Shown piece by piece: positions 24,716 through 32,444 of a stretch of 33,397 nucleotides of DNA. The translations under genes and the position numbers were made by a program. The stretch comes from Candidatus Latescibacter anaerobius SCGC AAA252-E07 (GTDB taxonomy: Bacteria; Latescibacterota; Latescibacteria; Latescibacterales; Latescibacteraceae). Position 1 is the first letter of the stretch. Each line of letters opens with the position of its first letter. The stretch is from assembly GCA_000403035.1 (NCBI GenBank), contig AQSL01000159.1, positions 1-33,397 of the forward strand, in the 5' to 3' direction. The notes beneath the pieces were generated by a model. The model searched no databases. It saw nothing but the letters and a program-made list of their open reading frames with translations, and was not told the DNA's origin.

Positions 24716-26158
24716 TCAAACATTCAGTGTAACCTCTTCACCGGGAGAATCTTTTTCTTTTTCGAGTATCGGATCAACTTCCGCAGTTATAAACTCCTCA
24801 ACCTGTTGAGGTGATCTGCCTATATAGAGTTTTGGATCCATGAGATTCTCAAGCTCTTTTTCATCGAGGTCGAATAGAGTCGATTCTTGAATACGACTGA
24901 TCAAATCGTTTTCCGCACCCTCGCATTTAACCTTTGCGGAAGCTTCATGGGACATTTTTCTTATTTCCTCATGGAGCACCTGGCGGTCACCCCCCTTTTT
25001 CACAGCTTCCATAATAATATTTTCCGAAGCGATAAACGGCAGTTCATCTTTGATGTGTTTTTTGATTACAGAGGGATATACAACCAGCCCGGAGGTTACA
25101 TTTATAGCAATTCTAAGAACCGCATCCGTGCCAAGAAACATCTGGGGCACCGAGAGTCGTTTGTTCGCCGAATCATCCAGCGTACGTTCAAACCATTGGG
25201 TCGCCACGGTAAAAGCGGGACTTGATTCGAGTGAAATCACAAATCGTGCAATTGAATTCATACGTTCCGAACGCATTGGATTTCTTTTGTAAGGCATAGC
25301 AGAAGAACCGACCTGTGAAGTTTCGAAAGGTTCCTCAACCTCCTTGAGATGCGAAAGAAGCCGTATGTCATTTGCCATTTTTGATGCGGATTGACATATA
25401 CTCGAAAGGAACGACGCTGCTTGCGAATCAATTTTTCTCGTATAGGTCTGGCCTGTCACCATGAACCACTTCGAGAAACCAAATTTTTTGCTTATCATCT
25501 CATCCAGTCTCTTTACCTTTTCAGTATCACCATCGAAAAGTCGCAGGAAAGAAGCCTGCGTACCGGTGGTTCCTTTTACGCCCCTGAAACGCAGGTTTGA
25601 AATCAGATAGTCAAGGTTATTGTAATCAATAACAAAATCCTGAAGCCATAGTGCTGCTCTTTTTCCGACAGTCGTAAGCTGTGCCGGCTGAAAGTGTGTG
25701 TAACCAAGTGTGGGTAAATTCTTATGTTCGAGGGCAAAATCCTTAAGACTGCGGATGACATTAACCAGCTTTTTTCGAATAATACTCAAAGCGTCCCTGA
25801 TTTGAATAAGATCGGTATTATCTCCAACATAAGCAGAAGTAGCGCCGAGATGAAGTATGGATTTGGCTTTGGGGCACTGCTCGCCGAATGCATGTATGTG
25901 TGCCATAACATCGTGCCTGAAACGTTTCTCAAATTCAGACGCTGTATCAAGATTAAGATCATATATATGCGACTCAAGTTCGGTTATCTGCTCAGAAGAT
26001 ATGGGCAGTCCGAGTGCCATTTGCGCCCTTGCAAGTTCACACCAGAGCTTACGCCATGTTGTAAACTTTGTTTCAGGCGAAAAAACCTTATTCATCTCCG
26101 ATGATGCATATCGAGTCACCAGAGGATTTTCGTAAGTGTCACGATTTCGTTTTTCCAT
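24716..26158 (-). CDS. purB: Adenylosuccinate lyase
   Basis: A 480-residue member of the fumarase/aspartase superfamily that cleaves SAICAR and adenylosuccinate, releasing fumarate, in purine synthesis. Hallmarks are LHLGATSAYVGDNTDL, the catalytic-His segment TLGYTHFQPAQLTTVGKRA, and the superfamily signature GSSAMPYKRNP around residue 290, followed by ERTLDDSANKR and IASENIIM. The length and TxGYTHFQPAQ wording resemble the larger ADSL-like form rather than the short Bacillus form. The ATG at 26158 overlaps the MCE gene stop (TGATG). It is 4.6 kb upstream of purD and purE in transcription order, in a different operon. A repeat-filled gap follows. Confidence 0.96.
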   Translation of the reverse strand: MEKRNRDTYENPLVTRYASSEMNKVFSPETKFTTWRKLWCELARAQMALGLPISSEQITELESHIYDLNLDTASEFEKRFRHDVMAHIHAFGEQCPKAKSILHLGATSAYVGDNTDLIQIRDALSIIRKKLVNVIRSLKDFALEHKNLPTLGYTHFQPAQLTTVGKRAALWLQDFVIDYNNLDYLISNLRFRGVKGTTGTQASFLRLFDGDTEKVKRLDEMISKKFGFSKWFMVTGQTYTRKIDSQAASFLSSICQSASKMANDIRLLSHLKEVEEPFETSQVGSSAMPYKRNPMRSERMNSIARFVISLESSPAFTVATQWFERTLDDSANKRLSVPQMFLGTDAVLRIAINVTSGLVVYPSVIKKHIKDELPFIASENIIMEAVKKGGDRQVLHEEIRKMSHEASAKVKCEGAENDLISRIQESTLFDLDEKELENLMDPKLYIGRSPQQVEEFITAEVDPILEKEKDSPGEEVTLNV

Positions 26159-27072
26159 CAGAACAGTCTTAACTTGAATTCCATATCTTTTGTGTATTTT
26201 CCGGGATTACGTTGAAAATCAGTAATAAATGAATCAATATTTGCATTCGTACGCCGTAATTCTTCGTACAGATCGTCATACTTGATCAGCCGTGCAACTG
26301 TGCCCTCTCCGGAATCCATGTATGCCGCAATGGTATCAACGACAGTTGAAAGATTCTGCATATCTCCTATGAACGAGGATATCTTATCCGATGTTTGCTG
26401 GAAGCTTTCAATAGCTTTTTCCATTTTATTCTCATTGGACACCATGAAATTCTTCATCTCAGTGGTAGTAACTTCCAGGTTTTTTATGGATTTTGTTATC
26501 GGTTCTTTATTTTGTAAAGCCAGTTCTTCGTAAATCTTAATGGCATTTTGAAACTTATGCAGTGTTTGTCCAAAATCATTTGAAAGTTTTGAAATATCAA
26601 GATCATTATTGATTTTTTCACTGATACTGTCCAATTTCTTTAAGATTATACCTGCATCAGCCATCAGACTGCCAATACCGGTACTCTCAGTGCCTTTATG
26701 AATAATCTCCGGATCAAGTTCTCCGTTTCCATCACCGGGAGTTATCACCAGCACCTTATCCCCCATAAGACCGACATCTTTTACCGTGAATGAGCAATCC
26801 GGAGCTAATTTAAGATAATTCATATAAAAACTCACAAGGGCCTTCTTATTGTTATCGAGAGATATTTTGGTAACCTCACCGACTTTAATGCCCGATATTT
26901 CAACCGGATCCCCCGGGGCAATACCATTACCATCAATGAATTCAACGGTTATTCTTACTTTCTTTTTTGCCGGATTATAATCTTTGACCCAGAGTACCCC
27001 TCCGAATACAATAACCAGTGCAATCAAGGTTGTGAATCCAACTTTCAGTCTTGTAAGGGCAGAAGTACTCAT
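26158..27072 (-). CDS. MCE/MlaD-family substrate-binding protein
   Basis: A 304-residue inner-membrane-anchored periplasmic protein. One N-terminal membrane segment (about residues 10-28) is followed by the MCE domain (about 37-115: VEFIDGNGIAPGDPVEISGIKVGEVTKI, then VKDVGLMGDKVLVITPG). A long helical region, likely coiled coil (about 135-250), follows and then a short tail. MCE proteins form hexameric rings that carry phospholipids or other lipids between membranes, usually with the permease MlaE and ATPase MlaF. Neither partner is visible here. The ATG at 27072 has AAGGA seven bases upstream. It sits between PTS EIIB and purB, with purB overlapping its stop. Confidence 0.93.
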   Translation of the reverse strand: MSTSALTRLKVGFTTLIALVIVFGGVLWVKDYNPAKKKVRITVEFIDGNGIAPGDPVEISGIKVGEVTKISLDNNKKALVSFYMNYLKLAPDCSFTVKDVGLMGDKVLVITPGDGNGELDPEIIHKGTESTGIGSLMADAGIILKKLDSISEKINNDLDISKLSNDFGQTLHKFQNAIKIYEELALQNKEPITKSIKNLEVTTTEMKNFMVSNENKMEKAIESFQQTSDKISSFIGDMQNLSTVVDTIAAYMDSGEGTVARLIKYDDLYEELRRTNANIDSFITDFQRNPGKYTKDMEFKLRLF

Positions 27073-27101
27073 CTCATTATCCTTTGACAGCTTCTTCTAT
27101 A

Positions 27102-27575
27102 TTACAGCATCGACAGCAGATCAACGTTTTCATGGCCGGGCAAATCTCTGAAATCCAGTTTTAAGCCGGCATTACTGAGTGCTTTTAAATACTTTGAATC
27201 CTCATCATCAATAAAAATGTAATTCAGTATTTGACGTTTTCCCTTAACCGAGTGCATTCCTCCCACATTAATCGATGTAATATTCCCTCCTTTTTCCACA
27301 ACTCTGTAAGCATCATAAGGAGATTCGAAAAGCACATACGAAGATCGGGGATCGTGATTAAGTTTGTTTATAACCTCAGGAGCCTCATCGACAGTAATAA
27401 CAATTCCATCTATATAATCAGGTAAGGCGGCGAGACAAAGTTCTCTTTCCCAATCCGATTGTGCAACATCGTCGGAAACGACAACGATGTGCTCGGGTTT
27501 TAAATACTTTCCCCAGCCCTCGGTAACCTGACCATGAATGAGTCTGTCATCTATTCTTACTAAAAGTATTGACAT
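27102..27575 (-). CDS. PTS EIIB component, mannose/sorbose family
   Basis: A 157-residue cytosolic phosphocarrier of the EIIB-man type. The phosphorylated histidine is His14 in VRIDDRLIHGQVTEGWGK; IVVVSDDVAQSDWERELCLAALP and INVGGMHS are family segments. In complete systems it passes phosphate from EIIA to a sugar on import through EIIC/EIID. Here neither EIIC nor EIID is present, so a regulatory role is likely. It follows the EIIA gene after 129 A+T-rich bases, and the ATG at 27575 has no good ribosome site, so it may be transcribed or translated separately. The MCE gene begins 29 bases after its stop. Confidence 0.94.
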   Translation of the reverse strand: MSILLVRIDDRLIHGQVTEGWGKYLKPEHIVVVSDDVAQSDWERELCLAALPDYIDGIVITVDEAPEVINKLNHDPRSSYVLFESPYDAYRVVEKGGNITSINVGGMHSVKGKRQILNYIFIDDEDSKYLKALSNAGLKLDFRDLPGHENVDLLSML

Positions 27576-27704
27576 AAAAACACAATATAGTTATGATTCC
27601 GGAATTACGACTTACCTTAATAAAAATATAATATAATTTCAAAGGAAACAATACATTAAAATGTTATACTTTCCCGTACTTAACAATTTTGCACAAGTGA
27701 ACAG

Positions 27705-28076
27705 TCAATCTGTTTTTATACCTCGTTTACCATCCATTTCCAGAATAGCAGAAAGTTCATCGAAAGATACCGTTTCTCTTTTATTGACAAACGAGAGCAG
27801 CATCGGAAGATTCAATCCTGTAATGATATGGCTTCTCGGCACCTTTGCCATCTTTGCGGCTCGCCAGCATGAACCTCCGAAAACATCAACAAATAGTATT
27901 ACTTCTTCACCCGGATTATTATTACAGGCATCTTTTATTTTATCCATTATCTCCTGGGTTGAAAGACCATTGTTCGATATGGGAACGATATTTTTATAGG
28001 TTCCGCTTATCGATTCAAGTGCCTCCAGAAGAGCAATGCTGACGTTTCGATGTCCGACAATTAATCCTGTAATCAC
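27705..28076 (-). CDS. PTS EIIA component, mannose family
   Basis: A 123-residue EIIA-man fold protein. The N-terminal GLIVGHRNVSIALLEALESI carries the expected active-site His9, which takes phosphate from HPr. EVILFVDVFGGSCWRAAKM matches the usual LVD-x-x-GGS-x-x-x-AA region. It starts with a GTG at 28076 that overlaps the hprK stop as GTGA, so the two are translationally coupled. With EIIB downstream and HprK upstream, it forms a short phosphorylation set that lacks any membrane component in the window. No enzyme I or HPr gene is visible. Confidence 0.94.
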   Translation of the reverse strand: MITGLIVGHRNVSIALLEALESISGTYKNIVPISNNGLSTQEIMDKIKDACNNNPGEEVILFVDVFGGSCWRAAKMAKVPRSHIITGLNLPMLLSFVNKRETVSFDELSAILEMDGKRGIKTD

Positions 28077-29023
28077 TTTATATATTTATTTTCCTGCGAT
28101 TTAATTTTCATGAGTTGCCGTTTGGAAAGCTCTTTTGCGGCATTATACCCGATAGTTTTTAAAAGATGATTCAGCGCAATACTCTCAACGATAACCGCAA
28201 TATATTTCCCGGGATAAATCGGCACCTCGACACGTGGAATATCAATATCAAGTATTGTTGAAACCTTTTCATCTAACCCGGTACGATTCAACTGTCTTTC
28301 ATCATCCCAGTCAACAATCTGAACCTCAACTTCAATTCGTTTCTGTAAACGAATCGCCCGTACACCGAACATCTGTTTAACATCCACTATTCCAACGCCG
28401 CGAATCTCCATTAATGTCCGTGTTAATTCGTTGGAAGTGCCAACAATAATACCGCGATACTTTCTTACAACATGAATAATATCATCAGCTACCAGTCTGT
28501 GGCCTCTTTCGATGAGATCGAGAGATACTTCACTTTTCCCTATACCCGGTCTTCCGGTGAAAAGCATTCCGATCCCGTATACATCAACAAGCGTTCCATG
28601 AACAGTTGTAGAGCTCGCAAAAATATCCTCAAGATAGTAACTGAACAAGTGAACAAACTGTGTTGTACTCATAGCAGTAACGATAAGAGGAATTCTTTTT
28701 TCTTCACATAAGTGTATTATTTCCGGGATAGGAGTTTTACCGTTTGTAAAAATTATACAGGGGATGTCGAATTGGCAGATAATTTCAACGGCTTTTAATT
28801 GCTCATGATTCGGGAGGTTATTAAGGTAAAGTAATTCTGTATTTCCGATGAGCTGGACACGGTTATAGGTAAATAGATTGACAAAACCAGCCAGAGCAAG
28901 ACCTGGCCGATTTAATTCATGAGAAATTATAATATTATTGAGACATTCTCGCCCTGCAATCAGTTCAAGACGGAGCCTGTCCTTATTTTCATTAAAAAAA
29001 TCACCGACTTTTATTATACCCAC
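28073..29023 (-). CDS. hprK: HPr kinase/phosphorylase
   Basis: A 316-residue bifunctional enzyme that phosphorylates HPr on Ser46 with ATP and removes the phosphate in response to metabolite levels. The N-terminal domain is followed by VHGTLVDVYGIG (His142 region), Walker A GRPGIGKS at 157-164, VADDIIHV and the HprK signature EIRGVGIVDVKQMFG at 206-220. All catalytic motifs are intact. The start is GTG at 29023, seven bases after TAAGG; an overlapping ATG in another frame ends at once. It follows hpf by 16 bases and overlaps EIIA. The order hpf, hprK, EIIA is like the Gram-negative PTS-regulatory clusters near rpoN, although rpoN and ptsN are not seen here. Confidence 0.97.
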   Translation of the reverse strand: MGIIKVGDFFNENKDRLRLELIAGRECLNNIIISHELNRPGLALAGFVNLFTYNRVQLIGNTELLYLNNLPNHEQLKAVEIICQFDIPCIIFTNGKTPIPEIIHLCEEKRIPLIVTAMSTTQFVHLFSYYLEDIFASSTTVHGTLVDVYGIGMLFTGRPGIGKSEVSLDLIERGHRLVADDIIHVVRKYRGIIVGTSNELTRTLMEIRGVGIVDVKQMFGVRAIRLQKRIEVEVQIVDWDDERQLNRTGLDEKVSTILDIDIPRVEVPIYPGKYIAVIVESIALNHLLKTIGYNAAKELSKRQLMKIKSQENKYIK

Positions 29024-29039
29024 ATTTGAACCTTATCTA

Positions 29040-29411
29040 TTATTCTTCAAATTCTTCAAATTCTTCAAATTCTCCCGGTTCAATAACCGATTGGAGTGTT
29101 GCCTTTCTATGATCAATTACTTTACTCTTCAGTTTCTTTACCTGTGTTTTTACTTTATCAATTGCGGAATCAAAAGCTTTTATATGATTAAAATCCTCAT
29201 AATTGGCTGAAATTACAGAGCCGGGGACATGTAATAAAATTTCCACCTTATAATTTGAATTTTGTTTGTCTAAGGTTACAGTGGCATCAATTATATTCGC
29301 ATAATATTTTGAAAGTTTTTGAATCTGGTTTTTCATTGATTCTTTATAACCATCGCCCAAATCCTCATGCCTGCAAGTAATCGTTACATTAAAAGAATCG
29401 TAGTTTTTCAT
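29040..29411 (-). CDS. hpf: Ribosome hibernation-promoting factor, short form (HPF/RaiA family)
   Basis: A 123-residue protein of the HPF/RaiA family, which binds the decoding centre of idle ribosomes. The N-terminal SFNVTITCRHEDLGDGYKES and the middle KVEILLHVPGSVISANYEDFNHIKAFDSAIDKVKTQVKKLKSK fit the beta-alpha-beta-beta-beta-alpha fold. It lacks the C-terminal dimerisation domain of long HPF and instead ends in a glutamate/phenylalanine tail (EFEEFEEFEE) made by a 9-base tandem repeat. The ATG at 29411 has GGAG eight bases upstream. It is the first gene of the HPF-HprK-PTS operon, so stationary-phase ribosome silencing and PTS signalling are transcribed together. Confidence 0.92.
   Translation of the reverse strand: MKNYDSFNVTITCRHEDLGDGYKESMKNQIQKLSKYYANIIDATVTLDKQNSNYKVEILLHVPGSVISANYEDFNHIKAFDSAIDKVKTQVKKLKSKVIDHRKATLQSVIEPGEFEEFEEFEE
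29042..29073. repeat. 9-base tandem repeat at the 3' end of hpf
   Basis: The unit ATTCTTCAA occurs three times in a row plus a partial fourth copy (29042-29050, 29051-29059, 29060-29068, 29069-29073). On the coding strand it encodes repeated Glu-Glu-Phe up to the stop. A unit of three codons can expand or contract without changing frame, so the acidic tail could vary in length between strains. Confidence 0.85.
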
Positions 29412-29689
29412 AAGATTTACTCCATAAAATGATATAACGGAATTATTAAATATAACAAAAAATTTTGTGCACCTTAAAGCTTAACATATGTCAAAACAAA
29501 TGCTTTTTAAACATTTTTTTAGACAAATAAATCCAGTTTTAGTACGCACAATAGGTATCGACATATAAGAAATATTTTAAAAAAGATGTAAAAAATATTT
29601 TAAAGACTATTCTAAAAATAAAATAAAACGGTCACGTAATCAATAAATTTTTCGACATGTTTTCTATAATGAAACTATAGTAAGTATAT
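29412..29689. other. A+T-rich gene-free gap upstream of hpf
   Basis: A 278-base spacer between the ThiD2-ThiE gene and hpf. It should contain the hpf promoter, but I could not pair a good -10 box with the TTGACA at 29494-29489 (minus strand). A 12-base direct repeat AAATATTTTAAA occurs at 29570-29581 and 29593-29604, with starts 23 bases apart (about two helical turns). No RNA gene or terminator was recognised. Confidence 0.5.
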
Positions 29690-30766
29690 TCAAGGAGTTG
29701 GAAAATTTGTTCTATATGTTTCAATTATTTCATTGATTTTTTGTAACTCCGGACCAATTTTAGCAGATCGGGAAAAATCCGGATTTAAAGAAACTCCCGC
29801 TGCACCATGATCAAGCACAGTCTTTATGTTATCTAGCGTAATACCTCCAAAAGCCAGCACCGGTACATTTGTTCGAGAAATAAAATCTTCCAGAGTTTTC
29901 AAATTTCCGCTCTCATCAACCTCATTATTCTTAAATACCGGGCCAACAATATAATAATCTGCTTTTTCATCAGTCTGATACGGAACATTCATATCAAAAT
30001 GGATGCATGAAACAATCACAAAACTTATTCCTGCAATGGTTCTACAGTCTTTTACCGTAACATCACCATATTCCACACACAGTCCATCAGCATGCAGAAT
30101 CAATGCGATGTCAAGCCTGTTTTCGATTATTGAAGTTACTTCTCTGCCTGAGCATCCGGACAGCATACGTTCGGCATTTTTCAAAAAATCACTGTCATTT
30201 GATCTCTTATCACGATACGAAACGGTGCCCGCTCCCCCATCCAAACAAGCATCGGTTATTTCAGATATATCGTTTCCATTTATTCTGTCACGATCAAGTA
30301 CCACATAAAGTCCCAACCTGCTTTCGTTAATCAGATTTTGCAGATGAATCATCGCAATGAGCGACTTCTCAATATCATACAATTCAAATCTGATTCTCTT
30401 GAATTTTTCCGACAGTGAGGGAAAAGATAATTTTACATATTCCTCAAGCGCCCGTACCGCTTCCTGTGAACGTGAAGAATTTGCCCTGACAATAGAAACA
30501 ATATCTGCACGGGTTTTTTCAGAAGACGTTTTCCCGCTGCGGAGTACATCATGTTCGGAATCTCGTGCTAAAAGCATTAATCTCGTAAGATCTTTTTCTT
30601 CATGTAGTATATGAACAATGGAATGACGGATATTCTTAAGCTGTTTTGTCAGGTTAGCATCATTGAAAAGCATCCGTGCTGTGTCCTCAAGGACACGAAT
30701 ACCCTCCATCGCACGATTCATATTAGCATCTAAAAGGCGATAAACTTCGGTATTAATCCGTTTCAT
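29690..30766 (-). CDS. ThiD2-ThiE fusion, thiamine-phosphate-synthase-like with altered active site
   Basis: A 358-residue two-domain protein. Residues 1-145 match the ThiD2 family (YRLLDANMNRAMEGIRVLEDTAR, then ARDSEHDV, VRANSSRSQEAVRALEEY), proposed to phosphorylate HMP phosphate. Residues 150-358 are a TIM barrel of the ThiE family, which joins HMP-PP and thiazole phosphate. Several ThiE site motifs are changed: QxREK is SYRDK, the ND pair is EN, DG(I/V)H(L/I)GQxD is DGLCVEYGD, the TxTK loop is NNEV and the late (I/V)SAI is NPDF; GGI is kept. The domain order is known in thiamine synthases, so the gene name would be thiE if active, but I leave it open. The start ATG lacks a clear ribosome site and no TPP riboswitch is seen. 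Confidence 0.8.
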   Translation of the reverse strand: MKRINTEVYRLLDANMNRAMEGIRVLEDTARMLFNDANLTKQLKNIRHSIVHILHEEKDLTRLMLLARDSEHDVLRSGKTSSEKTRADIVSIVRANSSRSQEAVRALEEYVKLSFPSLSEKFKRIRFELYDIEKSLIAMIHLQNLINESRLGLYVVLDRDRINGNDISEITDACLDGGAGTVSYRDKRSNDSDFLKNAERMLSGCSGREVTSIIENRLDIALILHADGLCVEYGDVTVKDCRTIAGISFVIVSCIHFDMNVPYQTDEKADYYIVGPVFKNNEVDESGNLKTLEDFISRTNVPVLAFGGITLDNIKTVLDHGAAGVSLNPDFSRSAKIGPELQKINEIIETYRTNFPTP

Positions 30767-30883
30767 GATTGGGAACTAATTATAGAATTATACTATTTTA
30801 TGATATCGAGTTAAAAGGTTTGAAATACTACACATTTGATTTCAAGATATGCGATCCTTTATCTGGAAATCATCATTTTAAAA

Positions 30884-31102
30884 TTATTCATCTGATTGTT
30901 TGGAAAAGTCGAAATTTAAATGACCTTCCCCTTTCTCCTGAACAATTTTAACTATCCATCCCTTAACTTCTTTACCATGTACAATAATTTTTTTGTGGTG
31001 TTTTTCCAATACCTTGGAATTAGGATTTATTCCCGAACATTTACCACTGATATCCCGGCAAAAAATCCATTCCGTACCTTCATCTTTATTTTCTTGCGTC
31101 AT
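30884..31102 (-). CDS. Small protein of unknown function, 72 residues
   Basis: I do not recognise this protein. It has a good ribosome site (AAGGGGA about seven bases before the ATG at 31102) and starts 31 bases after the COG3581-like stop, which supports a real gene. The sequence is hydrophilic, with no signal or membrane segment. Two cysteines (about residues 15 and 22, in WIFCRDISGKCSG), a basic stretch (EKHHKKIIVHGKEVKGWIV) and a C-terminal acidic end are visible. A one-metal site or a small beta fold is possible, but nothing in the sequence fixes a function. Confidence 0.6.
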   Translation of the reverse strand: MTQENKDEGTEWIFCRDISGKCSGINPNSKVLEKHHKKIIVHGKEVKGWIVKIVQEKGEGHLNFDFSKQSDE

Positions 31103-31133
31103 GAAAAATCCCCTTATTGATGTATCCTGAAAC

Positions 31134-32429
31134 TTATGGGTCTCTGAAATCCCCGGGGTAGCGTCGTTCTATAGTTTTACGACTCATATAACCCTTGATA
31201 AGTTCCATAAATATTCCTATGTCACGGTCAAGATCGAGGTTTATACCATCATAAAAAAACACTCTACAGGGCAAATCATTATGGTCTCTGGAAAATGAAG
31301 GATAAATCGCTTCGCTTACAATACCGTTCATGCAGGAAAACGGGCTTATGTCAACGATACCATCGATGCCTTTTGTATAAAGGTATCCTGCCCTGCCAAG
31401 GCTTAACGCCATCTCCCCAAGTGCACAGCGGGCGGGTAGATATGGTTCGCCGTAATGGGCAATGACTTCGGTATCCGCAGGTTCCTCATACCCGATATTA
31501 TCATCATGAAAAGGCTCAAGTAAAAAATGCTCGTCATTTTTCATGATATATTTTTTTATCTTTGCGAAAGCCATACCTAATGAAAATTTTTTTCCGGTTC
31601 GTATCATATCCTCGGTACGGCTCCAGTCTGTATAAAATACCCACTCGGTTACATCGGCTATCCATGTTTCCGCACCATATTCCTCGAGTTTCAATAACAT
31701 GTTTTCATTTGCAAATTTATTATGGCGGCAAAAAATTTCTCCAAGTATAGCAATCAGTGGTTTCCCTTTTACAAAATCAGTATCGATAGTTCTGTATTCA
31801 TCCCTTGTTGCAATAAGTTCCCCCTTGAGCATTTCAAGTCTTTTTTTAAAACCTATATCATTCCTTTCCAGAACTTTTTCCGCCCGCTTTAATCCATTTT
31901 CATAGACACTGTCAGTTGTACCTTTCACCTTCTCGTAGGGACGGATTTTTAAAAGCATTTTCCGGAGTATATCGGCGGTCACCATCGCAACAAAAGCTGC
32001 CCGAAAAAAATTTATTTTTTCACCTGAAAATCCGCCGATATCGCTGTATCCGTTTTTGGATGATGGCGAAACAACTAAAACATCCTTCAATCCCTTTTTC
32101 TTCAACACATTACGCAGCAAATGATTATACTGGCCGAACCTGCATGGTCCGTTCGAGGAGGGCATGAGAAATGCAGTCTTTTCGGGTTCAAATCCTTCCG
32201 TTTCCGTGATCTTCAGATAATCTCCCATTGTTATCTTCTCAGGCAGACACTCCTCACCCGATGAATACATGTTGCCAAGTTCAAGCGTCCTTTCGTCAGA
32301 TGGCGGCACTGCATGTGCATCTATATCAATCGACCGAAACGTCGCCGCCAATAGTAACGCTCCCGACCTCGTCATCGGATGTATGTATAGTTTCCGTCCC
32401 TGTAATCCTTTGTTCCCGTTACCACCCAC
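31134..32429 (-). CDS. 2-hydroxyacyl-CoA dehydratase activase-related protein, COG3581-like
   Basis: A 431-residue protein resembling the last part of the large CoA-substrate-specific enzyme activase proteins (HgdB-like fold). Conserved cysteines appear in SSGEECLPEKITMGD, SNGPCRFGQYN and ISPFSCMNGIV; in relatives such residues bind an iron-sulfur cluster. HYGEPYLPARCALGEM is another family-like segment. The start is GTG at 32429, with AGGGGG seven bases upstream. It lies in the same frame as the preceding gene, five codons past its TGA. In many anaerobes the two parts are fused or sit side by side. Reaction and substrate are not known for most members; ATP-driven low-potential electron transfer is inferred from the family. 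Confidence 0.85.
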   Translation of the reverse strand: MGGNGNKGLQGRKLYIHPMTRSGALLLAATFRSIDIDAHAVPPSDERTLELGNMYSSGEECLPEKITMGDYLKITETEGFEPEKTAFLMPSSNGPCRFGQYNHLLRNVLKKKGLKDVLVVSPSSKNGYSDIGGFSGEKINFFRAAFVAMVTADILRKMLLKIRPYEKVKGTTDSVYENGLKRAEKVLERNDIGFKKRLEMLKGELIATRDEYRTIDTDFVKGKPLIAILGEIFCRHNKFANENMLLKLEEYGAETWIADVTEWVFYTDWSRTEDMIRTGKKFSLGMAFAKIKKYIMKNDEHFLLEPFHDDNIGYEEPADTEVIAHYGEPYLPARCALGEMALSLGRAGYLYTKGIDGIVDISPFSCMNGIVSEAIYPSFSRDHNDLPCRVFFYDGINLDLDRDIGIFMELIKGYMSRKTIERRYPGDFRDP

Positions 32430-32436
32430 TATTATA

Positions 32437-32444
32437 CCCCCTCA
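32437..32444 (-). promoter_or_regulatory. Stop codon and strong ribosome site joining the COG3580- and COG3581-like genes
   Basis: The TGA ending the upstream gene (32444-32442) runs straight into a GGGGG Shine-Dalgarno sequence (32441-32437), seven bases before the GTG at 32429. This decides the GTG start and indicates termination followed by local re-initiation rather than read-through. Confidence 0.7.

Noticed and set aside
24701..24814. Plus-strand frame of 37 codons with a good AAGGAG ribosome site
   Set aside because: It overlaps the 3' end of purB on the other strand, encodes a low-complexity peptide with a run of Phe, and has no promoter or homolog that I recognise.
29489..29494. TTGACA as the -35 box of an hpf promoter
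   Set aside because: No acceptable -10 box at 16-18 bases spacing; best fits are TGCACA or GCACAA.
30767..30883. Possible TPP riboswitch for the ThiD2-ThiE gene
   Set aside because: No CUGAGA-type core or matching stems are present upstream of the start.
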